From Romanomermis culicivorax (taxonomy: Eukaryota; Nematoda; Enoplea; Mermithida; Mermithidae): DNA of 64,000 nt. Shown in pieces: positions 1-9,259 of the stretch (the stretch's first letter is position 1; every line of letters begins with the position of its first letter). Position numbers and translations under genes: made by a program. The stretch spans positions 744,001 through 808,000 of the forward strand of contig CAWUHX010000086.1 of NCBI GenBank assembly GCA_963922205.1, written 5' to 3'. The notes under the pieces were generated by a model, which was not told where the DNA came from, made no database searches, and worked only from the letters and a program-made list of their open reading frames with translations.

Positions 1-468
1 AGTCGGTTTCCCACGGTTTCCACAGATAAGTAGGGCCTCCACCTCTCAGGTTCGGGCTAAAAGGGGCTGTCTGGTTCATAATCGGGTCCCACCAACTAGG
101 TCATTTTACGGGTGACCCTGTCCCCGCTCTCACTGAGTAGGACTCGGGGATTGTCACACCTAGCCTGGCAGCGTTGTCCATTACCCTACAGCAAGACCCC
201 AAGGACAACACCAGAGAACCAACTATAGACCTCTCTATAGCCACCATTTGCCAGGTTAGGCCCCAACGCCATTCAGGGAAGCCTGGGGAAAATGCCAGTA
301 TCCATCAGGAGTCACAGCCTATTACTCACTGTAATAGGATCAATCTGATATGGTTCACCATCAATGTGATGTCTAAAACACGGTATTACCTGATGAGATA
401 CCCAAACCTCCCCAGCTCTCCCAAATCCACATGTCATACACGTGACATGGATGGCGCAACATGTGACA
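1..468 (+). repeat. 5' LTR, 3' portion only
   Basis: This segment aligns without gaps to 14759-15226 and ends in ATGTGACA at 461-468, exactly where identity with the downstream copy stops. The terminal CA and the adjoining TGG at 469 fit an LTR / primer-binding-site junction. It contains a short open frame with no recognisable protein, which I do not treat as a gene. Confidence 0.93.
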
Positions 469-486
469 TGGCGAGGCTGGAAAATC
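469..486 (+). promoter_or_regulatory. Putative primer-binding site
   Basis: TGGCGAGGCTGG starts immediately after the LTR end. TGG complements the CCA tail of a tRNA, as expected for minus-strand priming. I could not identify the tRNA by eye. Confidence 0.55.
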
Positions 487-970
487 GACCTTAAGTCTGG
501 CACTCGCCCTTAAGTGCAAAAACTTTACCCTTGGGTCGGAACTACCCCCAGGTCGGGTCAATTCCCATTTTAAGTCGGACAAGCCCCCTTAAAATCGGGT
601 ACTAACCATCCAATAAGTCGGAGACATCTCCCCAAATTCGGGTTTACTGCCTAATGGGTCGGGAATGCCCCTTATTTCGGATTACCGCTACTGTAGGTCG
701 GCTACCTCCCCTCAAGTCGTGTGTTATTACTGTAAGTCGGAATTTTTTTCCCGTGCCACCGAGAGTTATTACTGTAGGTCGCAAATTTATCCCTTTACAT
801 CGAGTTTAATTACTGTAAGACGGGATTTGCCCCTTACGAGTGATCTAAATGTGATCTATATGTGTATATAATTATCTCATGCGTGTGTATTATCCCCTAT
901 GAGTAATAAATTCCCCCTGAGTCGAGTTATTTATCCTCAGAGTCGAGTTATTTGTCCCAGAGTTGAGTTA
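487..970 (+). repeat. Degenerate ~30-bp tandem array with TCGG/TCGA cores
   Basis: The leader directly behind the LTR is built of roughly 15-18 diverged units of about 28-35 bp. Each has a (T)AAGTCGG- or GAGTCGAG-like core followed by a C-rich or T-rich segment such as CCCCTTA or TTATT. Units drift steadily from GTCGG forms on the left to GAGTCGAGTTATTT forms on the right. No coding potential is evident. Confidence 0.6.
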
Positions 971-1091
971 TATATCGAGTATTCTGTATTTCTCCTCTGA
1001 ATCATTCTGTACACTCTGCATACTTAATCTGTGTTGTAACCTACCTTATCTGTCTCCTTCCCTTTATTCCCCCCCTTCTTTAATCCTGGGT

Positions 1092-1167
1092 GGTATACTG
1101 TAGCCCTTCGGGTGGGTGCCATTACAGTACGCCTGCGCCCATTCCCATACTGTAACTACAGTATACC
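1092..1167. repeat. Perfect 12-bp inverted repeat in leader
   Basis: GGTATACTGTAG at 1092-1103 pairs exactly with CTACAGTATACC at 1156-1167. It could form a hairpin in the element's RNA. Confidence 0.6.
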
Positions 1168-1634
1168 CATACGCGAGTACTGGTATCACAGCGGTAGGGG
1201 TTTACGGCCTCTCCTGACTGTTGGTGGTCCGTGACCACATGATACCGTACACCCTCCACATATGATTCTGGACGTCATACGTGGCTGCGATCTGTTAATT
1301 GTGTACAGTATTTTTGTATGTCGGCGGAAACTGTCGGAATCGCTCACTTTTCCGGCCCCAAAACTTTTACACCTACTGTTTACACATTTAACACGCGTAT
1401 GTCCAAACCTCGTATTCCCCGTCTTTGGTTATCTTTCCCTCCATTTTTCTTCTCGGTCATCTGAGCGGTGTCAAAAAAAAAAAAAAAAAAATTTTGTTTT
1501 CTGATGCCACCGCTACAGTATGACACCCTTACGTAAGTTTCTCTCTCTTTCTCATTTCTCCTTACTGTAAGGTCTGTTTTCTTCCATTCTCGGGTTGTTG
1601 CATCTAGACCATAGACTTTACGGGTCATGCTCTT

Positions 1635-2333
1635 TGACGTCAGCAACAACAACGTTATGGGTTGTTGTTGTTGTGTGGTTCAGCCTCACGGATGCAACCA
1701 TTGACGTCTGCAACAGCCGCTTTACTTGCTGTTGCTTCGAGGGGTGGGTAGCCCTCCGGGTTCTACTCCTGACGTCAGCAACCGACATTACGTGTTGTTG
1801 TTTAAGTTAACACTCCTGCAGTAATGACTTCTGACGTCTGCAACAGTTGAAGCCAACGTTGTTGTAACAGGTTCGGCTGGTTCTCTGCACCCCATCTGTG
1901 ACGTCAGCAATGGTGACGCACCGTGTCACTATTCAAAGATGTGCAGGTCTTACGGGTGCCACATCTGACGTCTGCAACAACTGCATCTCATGTCATTGAC
2001 TTAAGGTATCAGACCCTTGGTTCCACCTTCTGACGTCAGCAACAGCACCATCACATGTTGCTGTATACCGATAGTTGGCTTCAGGGCCCTATTGCTGACG
2101 TCAGCAATGACAATGTATCATGCTCTCGCAGCAGGAATTGAGGTTACATGATCCTATTTCTGACGTCCGCAACGGTAACATTACGTGCTACTGCAGGGGT
2201 TTTGCTGGCCTTAGGCACTCACCCCTGGCGTCTGCAACTGCGACATGATATTCGAATGCTCTTATCCCAGGCACCTGCAGTCAGCACCAAGGTCATGTGT
2301 TGGTTCATACCCCTACCTTTTGACGTCAGCACC
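1635..2333 (+). promoter_or_regulatory. Array of 11 TGACGTCA-type sites at ~66-bp period
   Basis: Cores start at 1635, 1702, 1770, 1832, 1899, 1966, 2031, 2096, 2161, 2226 and 2321, with an isolated relative at 2660. They read TGACGTCAGCAAC/T or TGACGTCTGCAAC. TGACGTCA is the CRE palindrome. At 2091-2108 the site extends to an 18-bp perfect palindrome that contains the CRE-type Maf recognition sequence. Spacing is 62-68 bp for the first ten. Most cores are followed by an inverted GCAAC/GTTGC pair, so each unit could also fold as an RNA hairpin. Known bZIP factors bind such sites; binding here is inference. Confidence 0.75.
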
Positions 2334-4129
2334 AGGTTACTGTCGGCCCTATGAGTATTCCACTTGAGTTGTAGGTGGTCACTGGCGCATGGTCCTATCA
2401 CCTACCTCTCTTGTCCTAGGGGTGTGTGTGTCTGGGGGCTGATGCCTGGGAAACATCAGTCCACATATATACACCACCTGAGATGCTCACTAGCCTGCGT
2501 TCTGATCAGGTTGTCCGCCCGGGTAGCGGCACTGTTGATCAGCACGTGGCTGTTTTCAAGCTTTAACTGCAGGTTTGAACGAGTTACACTCGGCCTCAGC
2601 TGGCTTGGTTGTTTGACTCGTGCAGACGGTAGGCATTTGCAGTCAGTACTGCCTGTGTCTGACGTCTGCGAGGGTTTAACAATCTTCTTGTAAATTTCTT
2701 ATCTAAATTCACTCCTTCTCTTTCATCTCATCGAGCTGTCATACATAGATCTTCTTTAGTGTCCCCACCGTAGTGGTTCCCAAGGGACCGCGGCACAGCC
2801 TCCGGTTGGGCCTAGAGTGTATAGGACCCCCTGTCATATTTTATTCACTCGAACACCTTCGTTAACTGGCTTAACGATGCCCGTGCTAGAGTCGCCACTG
2901 ACCCAGAGTCTGCCTCCGCGGTCCACCCCTGTTAGTCATGTAAAGTAATAGGCACCGTTGAGTCCGCCTCAGCGAAGGTATTGAGTACGCCTCAATACAT
3001 AACTGCGTCCGCCTCAGTTATTCTACACTCATATTCAACCAGGGACACCTTGTACCCGTGATCCCTTAGATGTTTTCGGGTGCGCCCTCAAAACATCCAG
3101 AGTATTTCATTTTAACTGACTGAGTGTGTCAGAATAGCACCTTTGGTACCCGTGCTCCTCCTCTCTTTCACTGTGTGACCTGCGAACCTCACTTCATCTC
3201 AGTGATCGGCAAACCCGGCCACCAGCTGTATATAATACTCCTGGAGAGTGTCCGTTCTGTTCGGAATGCGGGCTCCCGTTTCGGACACGGCTGTAAGTTA
3301 CCTGCGAATGTCATCCAACACGGAACCTCCTGTATAGTCCATCTCACTATGCAGAGATCGCAATCGCTCCTGGCAAGTGAGGCCCGTTGCGTAACTGTGC
3401 GACCCCTTTGCGTAACTGGGTTTGTAAATTAGTTTTGACCCTATTTATTGCTCCCTCTTAAGTTCATTTTCAGTTGACCCCATCCTTTTCATTTTATGCC
3501 ACTTTATGCGCTACTCCTGGTGAGTAGGATCTTGCCGGCTACGAGTCCGCCTCGCCCCAAGGTTTGTAAACTAGTACAACGGTCGAACCTCCAGGAAAAA
3601 TCCCTCCTGAGCGGGTTCATCCGTCATCTTACTTCTGGGCAGGAAAAACCGCCTTTTCTCTCCTTTATATCTGATCTTCTGTCCTCTTCAGCTAATCTAA
3701 TTGCAGGGTCCAGGCCCCAACTCTACATTTTTGGTCGGGATCGATTCCCCCATATCTCAGGCCATGCCTCTGTCCATGACGGGCGACCAGATAAATTCCC
3801 TTCTGCGTCACCCTGATGTACTCTGATCTTACATCTTATAATCCTATTCCATTCTAGCTCCCTTTTCGTGGTCGCTAGTCTTAAGCTAAATCAAGTTTAC
3901 GTCACAAACGCCGTCGCGCACGCGTTTTCCGAATTCACGCGCTCTTTCGCCGCGAATTCAAAAGTAGTACTCACTTTCATTTTACACAATAGAGACACCC
4001 CGTCGTTCCTGCTGTCTCAGTACCCAGCCTGTACAGACCAGTGAGCCGCTCTCTATTCAATTTGACTTAATTGCTTCACGGGCAAGGACGTCTGTTCTAA
4101 CCACCTTACGGGAAAACGAACCCTCGGAC

Positions 4130-4636
4130 ATGAAGTCTGAAGCTGATCTCCCTTCACAGATCGAGAGCAAAGTCCAGGCAGCATTTGAGAATGCTCTTGG
4201 ACCCCTCAACCAAAAGTTAGAGGCCATGAATGGTCGGAGGCACCCTCCCGTGTCCAGCTTTATGGCCCCTCCCACCCTCTCCGGTGCTTTTGGTGAGTCT
4301 ATCACCGATTTTATGTCGCATCTTACTCGTTTCTTTACACTCCAGGGTGTAAGCGAAACGGATCATGCATATAAAATCGCCTTTCTGGAGTCATGCCTCA
4401 CGGGTCCTGCTCTTGCCTCCTACCGGGACTTTAGCAGCAGCACTGCAATACCTACCCGCTACGAAGAGTTTACGGCTTTTCTACGGAGAGATTTTCCGGT
4501 AGGGCGCGACTCTGACCTGCATCAGCAGCTGATCCAAGATCGACTGCAGAAGCCGACAGAGTCCGCGATAGTCTACCTTGAGCACCTCAAGAGACTATCC
4601 AGGGTAGCGTATCCAGATCTCGCGACGGATGTCTGA
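4130..4636 (+). CDS. gag: Gag, N-terminal part with half of the capsid domain (interrupted by TGA)
   Basis: An ATG at 4130 opens 168 codons. The segment starting PPTLSGAF and running through TGPALASYRDF has the layout of the retrotransposon Gag capsid domain (conserved hydrophobics, L-x-G-x-A helix). The frame is closed by TGA at 4634-4636, in the middle of the capsid fold. The same frame resumes immediately and carries the rest of the domain (GL-x-P-x-LR and an EE-L-x-A helix). A stop inside a folded domain is more likely a nonsense mutation than a functional boundary, although TGA readthrough cannot be excluded. A coiled-coil-like helix covers residues ~8-28. Confidence 0.8.
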   Translation: MKSEADLPSQIESKVQAAFENALGPLNQKLEAMNGRRHPPVSSFMAPPTLSGAFGESITDFMSHLTRFFTLQGVSETDHAYKIAFLESCLTGPALASYRDFSSSTAIPTRYEEFTAFLRRDFPVGRDSDLHQQLIQDRLQKPTESAIVYLEHLKRLSRVAYPDLATDV

Positions 4637-5880
4637 GATTCTATCATCAAACCTATCTTTCTGCGAGGATTGAAGCCGGTCCTCCGAGATAGTATCAAGT
4701 TTAGGGAGTTTACGACTCTTGAAGAGACACTCAAGGCAGCCTGTTACGCAGAATCCCAAATCTTTCGGGACGAGATCCCGTACACTGCTCCATCTGACGC
4801 CGTTTTCTCTTCAGAACCTAAACACGCCGGATATAATCCCGATATGCCTAACAGAAGCGCAAATGGTCGTCAGAGCAACGCTCCAACGTCATCATCCTCC
4901 CCCGATGAGGTTCGCCGCTTGAAACAGGAAATGGCCAGGCTCACGGCCCACGTAGCGAAGCTCACGGCCCAGCAACGTGCACCAGCGCCAATCCAACAGA
5001 CGCCGCCTCCACAGCCGTCGACACCAAATCAGTCCGCCGGGCGACGCTCGTCGGGAGCACATCTTCAAACGTGCTCCTTCCACGGACTGTGTACACATAG
5101 CGACGCCGACTGCCGGGCCCAGCGTCCCACCGGTGCCGCTCCCGGTAACAACGCCGCTAACGGTGGTCGCTGTTATTTTTGCCGTACACGTGCCCACCCC
5201 ACGGACCGATGTGATAGGCCATGCCCTCATTGTCATCAAGTGCGAGTGCACCGATCCACTGCCTGTCCACAGCGCAATCCGGCAAACTCGGGTGAGAATG
5301 TCTACCAAGATACTGGTTATTCTTCCCAGGGGACAAATGTGTATCACCAGAGAAATGGTTACCACCCTCCTAACGGGATGGGAAACCAATATCGGCAGCC
5401 CATACGTCGCAACAATGCCGTTGGGGCTACCCATCACCCTCCTCATCCAGATGCCCTTGACCTGGATGATGACGCCCTTGCTGAACACCTGACAGATTCT
5501 TCACAACAGTGTTATCCTGTCTGCGTAATCAGCATTGGATTTTCAGTGGTTCAAGCAGCCCAGGTACCCGTACCGATAAATGTATCCGACATACCGCTGC
5601 CCCCACCACCACCAAAGTATGCGATGCCGGTCACTCTGGACCCCTCGACGACACTGCAGTTTGTTGGCCACGCTAACATCCTCGCATCGTATCGCATCCC
5701 CAAGATTAAGACTGCCGAGCCAGCTCCAGCCGCAAATACGATGTCTCCGGCGCCACCGGCCCGCATCGTCGCTCCAGGACCACCGCCTTCGATCCCCACG
5801 GATTCGGCTACGGAAGTCCTCGACCAGGTCGAGCCCATGAATTTGTCAGGTATACTACCTTCTTCTTCAGGTGATCCTAG
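4637..5880 (+). CDS. gag: Gag, C-terminal capsid and nucleocapsid with zinc knuckles and PPxY
   Basis: This is in frame with the upstream Gag after the TGA at 4634. It finishes the capsid (to ~4790), then a short heptad-like helix ([18 protein letters not shown]) and a Pro/Gln linker. A Cys/His cluster (CSFHGLC...HSDADC) follows. Next is a canonical CX2CX4HX4C knuckle at 5171-5212 and a CX2CX5HX4C relative at 5222-5266. These should bind the element's RNA. Downstream lies a Pro run ending in PPKY (5609-5620), which matches the PPxY late-domain pattern that recruits NEDD4-type ligases for budding. The open frame continues without a stop to 9257, but from about 5880 the coding signal moves to another frame. 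Confidence 0.8.
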
Positions 5881-6672
5881 AGTAGGAACCAGAAATCTAT
5901 CTCAGTCCACGACTCTATCGATTTCTTGTTCACAGCGCCATCGCCCGTCCAAGACGCGATGTTGGCCATCTGGTCAGTTGACCTGGCCAAGAAATACCCG
6001 CATTTGCCGTGGACTCTGCTCAACGAGCCATCGCATGTCGAAGCGCTCACGGCCGCCGATGTGGTGCTTGCGGCACCTGTTTCAATGCGACTCTTACAAC
6101 CGGACGTCGCCCGACGGGCACTCGAGTTCATTGCCAATGGGACTATCACAATCTCGCCCGTGGAGAAGTTCTTATTGGAGGGGAAGCCATCCTCGCCTTC
6201 GGTCGATGCCTTCCGCCGAGCAGTCGAACAGGCCAGTCGGATCCTCCTGCCTGCTGTCGCCGCTACATCACCGACAGCAGCGCCACCTGTTGCCGCGACA
6301 TCGCCAACAAAAATGGACATTACTGCTTCCTCGCCCCCGGCCAAGGAACCCGCAAATGATCCTACACCGCCGGCAACAGCCCAAAATACATCGTCGGCAA
6401 CAGCCCAAGCCAAATCGCCGGCGCCAGCCCAAGAGACATCTCCGACCGCTGCGACCAAGTCGCCCATCGTCGAACATATGGCCGTCGACGAGACCTTACA
6501 TCCGGTTAACGAAGATGTCAGCATCGTTGAGGAATCTCCATTCCCAATGGCAGTCGCCCCACGGTCGCCAAAAATCGGTATCCTCCGGGAAATCCACCCG
6601 TGCGGTGGATTGGTCCTCGATTTCCCCGGCCAGGAACCAATCTCGTCCGACAGCGACGAAGAAGAAATCTGA
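5881..6672 (+). CDS. Overlapping Pro/Ala/Thr-rich ORF in the -1 frame, function unknown
   Basis: Frame 1 is open from just after TAG 5878 to TGA 6670-6672 (~263 codons; the first ATG is internal). The product starts with an ordinary-looking segment ([19 protein letters not shown], then helices rich in Val/Ala/Leu). It then becomes a Pro/Ala/Thr/Ser linker (6240-6460) and ends in an acidic tail (SSDSDEEEI). Meanwhile the Gag/Env frame stays open here but reads as an Arg/Pro/Gln-rich shadow. Either a -1 shift joins Gag to this ORF, or the ORF is made from a spliced RNA, or a base has been lost. I recognise no family. Confidence 0.55.
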   Translation, partial: SRNQKSISVHDSIDFLFTAPSPVQDAMLAIWSVDLAKKYPHLPWTLLNEPSHVEALTAADVVLAAPVSMRLLQPDVARRALEFIANGTITISPVEKFLLEGKPSSPSVDAFRRAVEQASRILLPAVAATSPTAAPPVAATSPTKMDITASSPPAKEPANDPTPPATAQNTSSATAQAKSPAPAQETSPTAATKSPIVEHMAVDETLHPVNEDVSIVEESPFPMAVAPRSPKIGILREIHPCGGLVLDFPGQEPISSDSDEEEI

Positions 6673-8560
6673 CACTGCCCCTCAGGCCAGATTTGTGAAA
6701 TTGAGTGAACACTTACAAATTACGTTTGTACAGTTGTTTTTGATAATAAAATTGACCTTGGTAGCATCACTGTTTCTAGGGGTGAGTTTGTCAGCACCGG
6801 CGGCTCAGTATCAATTTTGCGGTCTCTCAAGAAGCGGACATCCACTTGAGTTACCCCAGCATGTAGAGTGTAAACCACCGCAATCTTCATGGAGCCCGCG
6901 GCGCATGAATGTTACGGTGTATGTCCCTAGCTCAGACCCGATTACAACCACAGCGTGGAAATGCACATTGCGCTCCCGCAAAGTCTGCACCAACACTGGT
7001 TTCTTCGGCTCTAGGGGCATCACTGCAGACGTCATTACCACTCAGCACTTAGCGCCTGCGGCATGCACGCTAGCACATCGCACTAAGATGTTTGGTTCAC
7101 AAAAACTTGTCGGCATTCGCCCTGGCTTTTATAGCACAAACCAAACATTGGAAGTGATGTACGCATGGTGCTGCAGCGACGTCTGCAAGACAGTGACTAA
7201 CCTCTTCATCGAGGAGGGACAAGTCGCTTCGTGGGACGGCACTACGGCCCTAAGCACCTTAGGCGATGTAGGTGGATGCAGTCCCACTGCAGGCCAGTGC
7301 ACTACTCTGGACGGGGTCATTGTCTGGCCTGCACAAAACTTCACGGCGCGGTGTCATTATCACCCCAAGGGAAATTACACTGCGTCCATGTCAGGGAACC
7401 ACGTCATCATTGATGATCTACAGGTTGCCCTCAAGATCCCGGGAAACTCCCGCGTCTTCCAACTGTGCCCAGAACTACGTTCCACCACAGTCCGGACGGA
7501 TCAGGGTCTTCTCCTTCGCATCCATGGGAGATACAATTTGACCCAAAACTTGTTCAGAATGGCAAAGGACACCCGTCCCGATCCTGTCAATGCCAAACTG
7601 AACTATCTGGCTCAGCAGATCAAGGAGTCGGAAATTAACGGTTTCCGGTTCACGTGGCTTGAGCTCTGCTCTCACGCTCAACGCTATCTTGATCTGACTT
7701 GGCAGTTGCTTCGCTTCGACCCTACCTTGGGTGCCCGGGCATTCCTCCAGAGGAATGACCTGACGGCGGAATTCACAGGCGATGCACTGACAATATGGCC
7801 GTGTCAGAAGGTCAACGCCACCTACGTTTACCACTCGTACCGGGTGGGGAACGTTTGCTACAAGTACTTACCTGTACAGGTCGGCGGCACCATCTACTTC
7901 GCCACCCCCGGTGGTCCGGATCTCATTAAATCTAGCCCAATCGTGCCGTGTCATCACCACTTTGCAGGGATTTTCCGAAATCGCTCGGGCTGGTTTACTG
8001 AGTCTGGCGCGGTCCATGTGAGCCACATCCCACTGGAACTCTTCTGGAAGCAGCGTTTCAATATCACTCACTTTGAGGCACCGGCGCTCTTCCATGACCA
8101 GTTGGCGATGACCCCTTCAAACTTTGCCTTCTTTAAACAATACGTTTACAAGACTGAGCAAATTGAAGCGGTACTCAACCGGCTGGTAAACTTTACCGCT
8201 GGTCTATCCCTGCAACCAGACGCCATTTACCAGGCCTTTGCAGGGGTAGGAACCGACATCAAGGCCTCTCTGGAAGGTGTCGGTTTGGCAGCAAACCATG
8301 TTATTACGGGTCAACAACACACCCTCGCCCAGGGCTTGCATGCTGTCCTGAGCGGGCCGGTCCAGTTGATCTTTAACATCCTAATTACCCTGACAGTGCT
8401 GATCGGTGTCGGATACCTTGCCTATCTAGGTGTATCTTATTATCTCAGCTACCGTCTGCGGAGCAAACAGGTCAGGTTTGTTAGCCGCTTCTCCCCGTTG
8501 GGTCTTTACCGCAAAGTCCAACGCTGGATCGGTTTTCACTACGTGCAAAACGATGTGCCC
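6673..8560 (+). CDS. env: Envelope-like type I membrane glycoprotein between gag and pol
   Basis: In the same frame as gag, a hydrophobic signal-like segment (6721-6790, ending near LSAPAAQ) leads into a ~530-residue Cys-rich ectodomain. The ectodomain has nine N-glycosylation sequons (NVT, NQT, NFT, NYT, NLT, NAT, NRS, NIT, NFT). A single strong transmembrane segment at 8365-8455 ([20 protein letters not shown]) is followed by a basic cytoplasmic start. There is no ATG at the signal peptide; the first in-frame ATG is near 6906. A spliced leader, or polyprotein translation from Gag, is therefore needed; TTTGTACAG at 6724-6732 could serve as an acceptor. The CYKYLPV...PC...GW arrangement near 7857-7995 is reminiscent of class III-like fusion glycoproteins captured by other retroelements, but this is a weak inference. 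It is described as found; the break pattern is not interpreted as functional. Confidence 0.75.
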
Positions 8561-9259
8561 TCCCAGCTTGACCGAATCACACCGTGTTTCGTCGTGCTGC
8601 TGGATACCAAGGAAACTCCTGCTTTCCTTGACACGGGTTGCCCCCGCACTATCATTAGCCAACGTCTTCATAAGGCCTTGGCTAAAGAAAGTCCGAAGGC
8701 GGTCATGGCGTTCCAGCAACATCACGACTTTAACCCATTGATGAGCATCAATGGTAAAGCCGTTCATACCATCCTTTCGGGACCATATGAAATCATGTTG
8801 CCCGGAAACCGCCAGCCGAACACACGGATCGATATACATCTCCATGTGTGCAAGACTACGTCTCCCTTCTGGGCACCTGTTGACCTCATACTCGGACTGG
8901 ACTTCTTAGAACAGTTCAAGAACATTATGTTTGACTACCAACGTAATGTTTGTCAGCTGGACGCGGTAGAATTACCCCTCCTGCTGACCACGCCGGAGAT
9001 TGACCAGATCGACCCCTGGTGGGAGAACACCCGTGCTCTCTCGCGAAACTCACACAGGTCGGGATCAGGATCGCGGTCCAGGGCTTCGTCCATCTCTCGG
9101 CCACACTCACGGGCCTCCTCAGTTGCCTCATCACGTGGGTCAACCAGGGGATCCCGGGCCTCTTCTAGGCGGGCAAGTCGTCATCTGTCGACCTTGCACG
9201 GGTCAGGTTGCCCTCGACCTCCGCCTGGAAACTCTCCAGTCACGCTAGAGAAAGGCTGA
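8561..9259 (+). CDS. First retropepsin-like domain plus Arg/Ser-rich tail, fused to the glycoprotein
   Basis: Directly after the transmembrane segment the same ORF encodes an aspartic-protease-like domain. It has a hydrophobic strand, then AFLDTGCPRTIIS with the catalytic DTG at 8630-8638. About 80 residues later comes DLILGLDFLEQF, the usual flap-end/helix signature of retropepsins. After a short linker, 9035-9200 encodes a run of about 60 residues dominated by Arg-Ser and Ser-Arg pairs, like an RS domain. The frame ends at TGA 9257-9259, and pol follows in the same frame. It is a second protease in addition to the conventional one in pol; whether both are active is unknown. Confidence 0.75.
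   Translation, partial: SQLDRITPCFVVLLDTKETPAFLDTGCPRTIISQRLHKALAKESPKAVMAFQQHHDFNPLMSINGKAVHTILSGPYEIMLPGNRQPNTRIDIHLHVCKTTSPFWAPVDLILGLDFLEQFKNIMFDYQRNVCQLDAVELPLLLTTPEIDQIDPWWENTRALSRNSHRSGSGSRSRASSISRPHSRASSVASSRGSTRGSRASSRRASRHLSTLHGSGCPRPPPGNSPVTLEKG

Larger units (their letters stand above)
487..4129 (+). other. Long untranslated leader of the retroelement
   Basis: There is ~3.6 kb between the primer-binding region and the first Gag codon. Apart from the two arrays and the 1092-1167 inverted repeat, it contains an A(19-20) run near 1474-1493. Around 2890-3060 there is a cluster of GTCCGCCTC/GTACGCCTC words, several flanked by inverted arms (TATTGAGTACGCCTCAATA). Small open frames occur but none resembles a known protein. 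The length is unusual for gypsy elements and suggests cis-acting functions such as enhancer or packaging signals. Confidence 0.7.

Noticed and set aside
174..494. 106-aa open frame in the 5' LTR (also at 14932-15324)
   Set aside because: It has no ATG start, lies in LTR sequence, differs only by LTR substitutions between copies, and resembles no protein.
4892..5488. 198-aa antisense ORF within gag
   Set aside because: Shadow of the well-supported Gag frame on the opposite strand.
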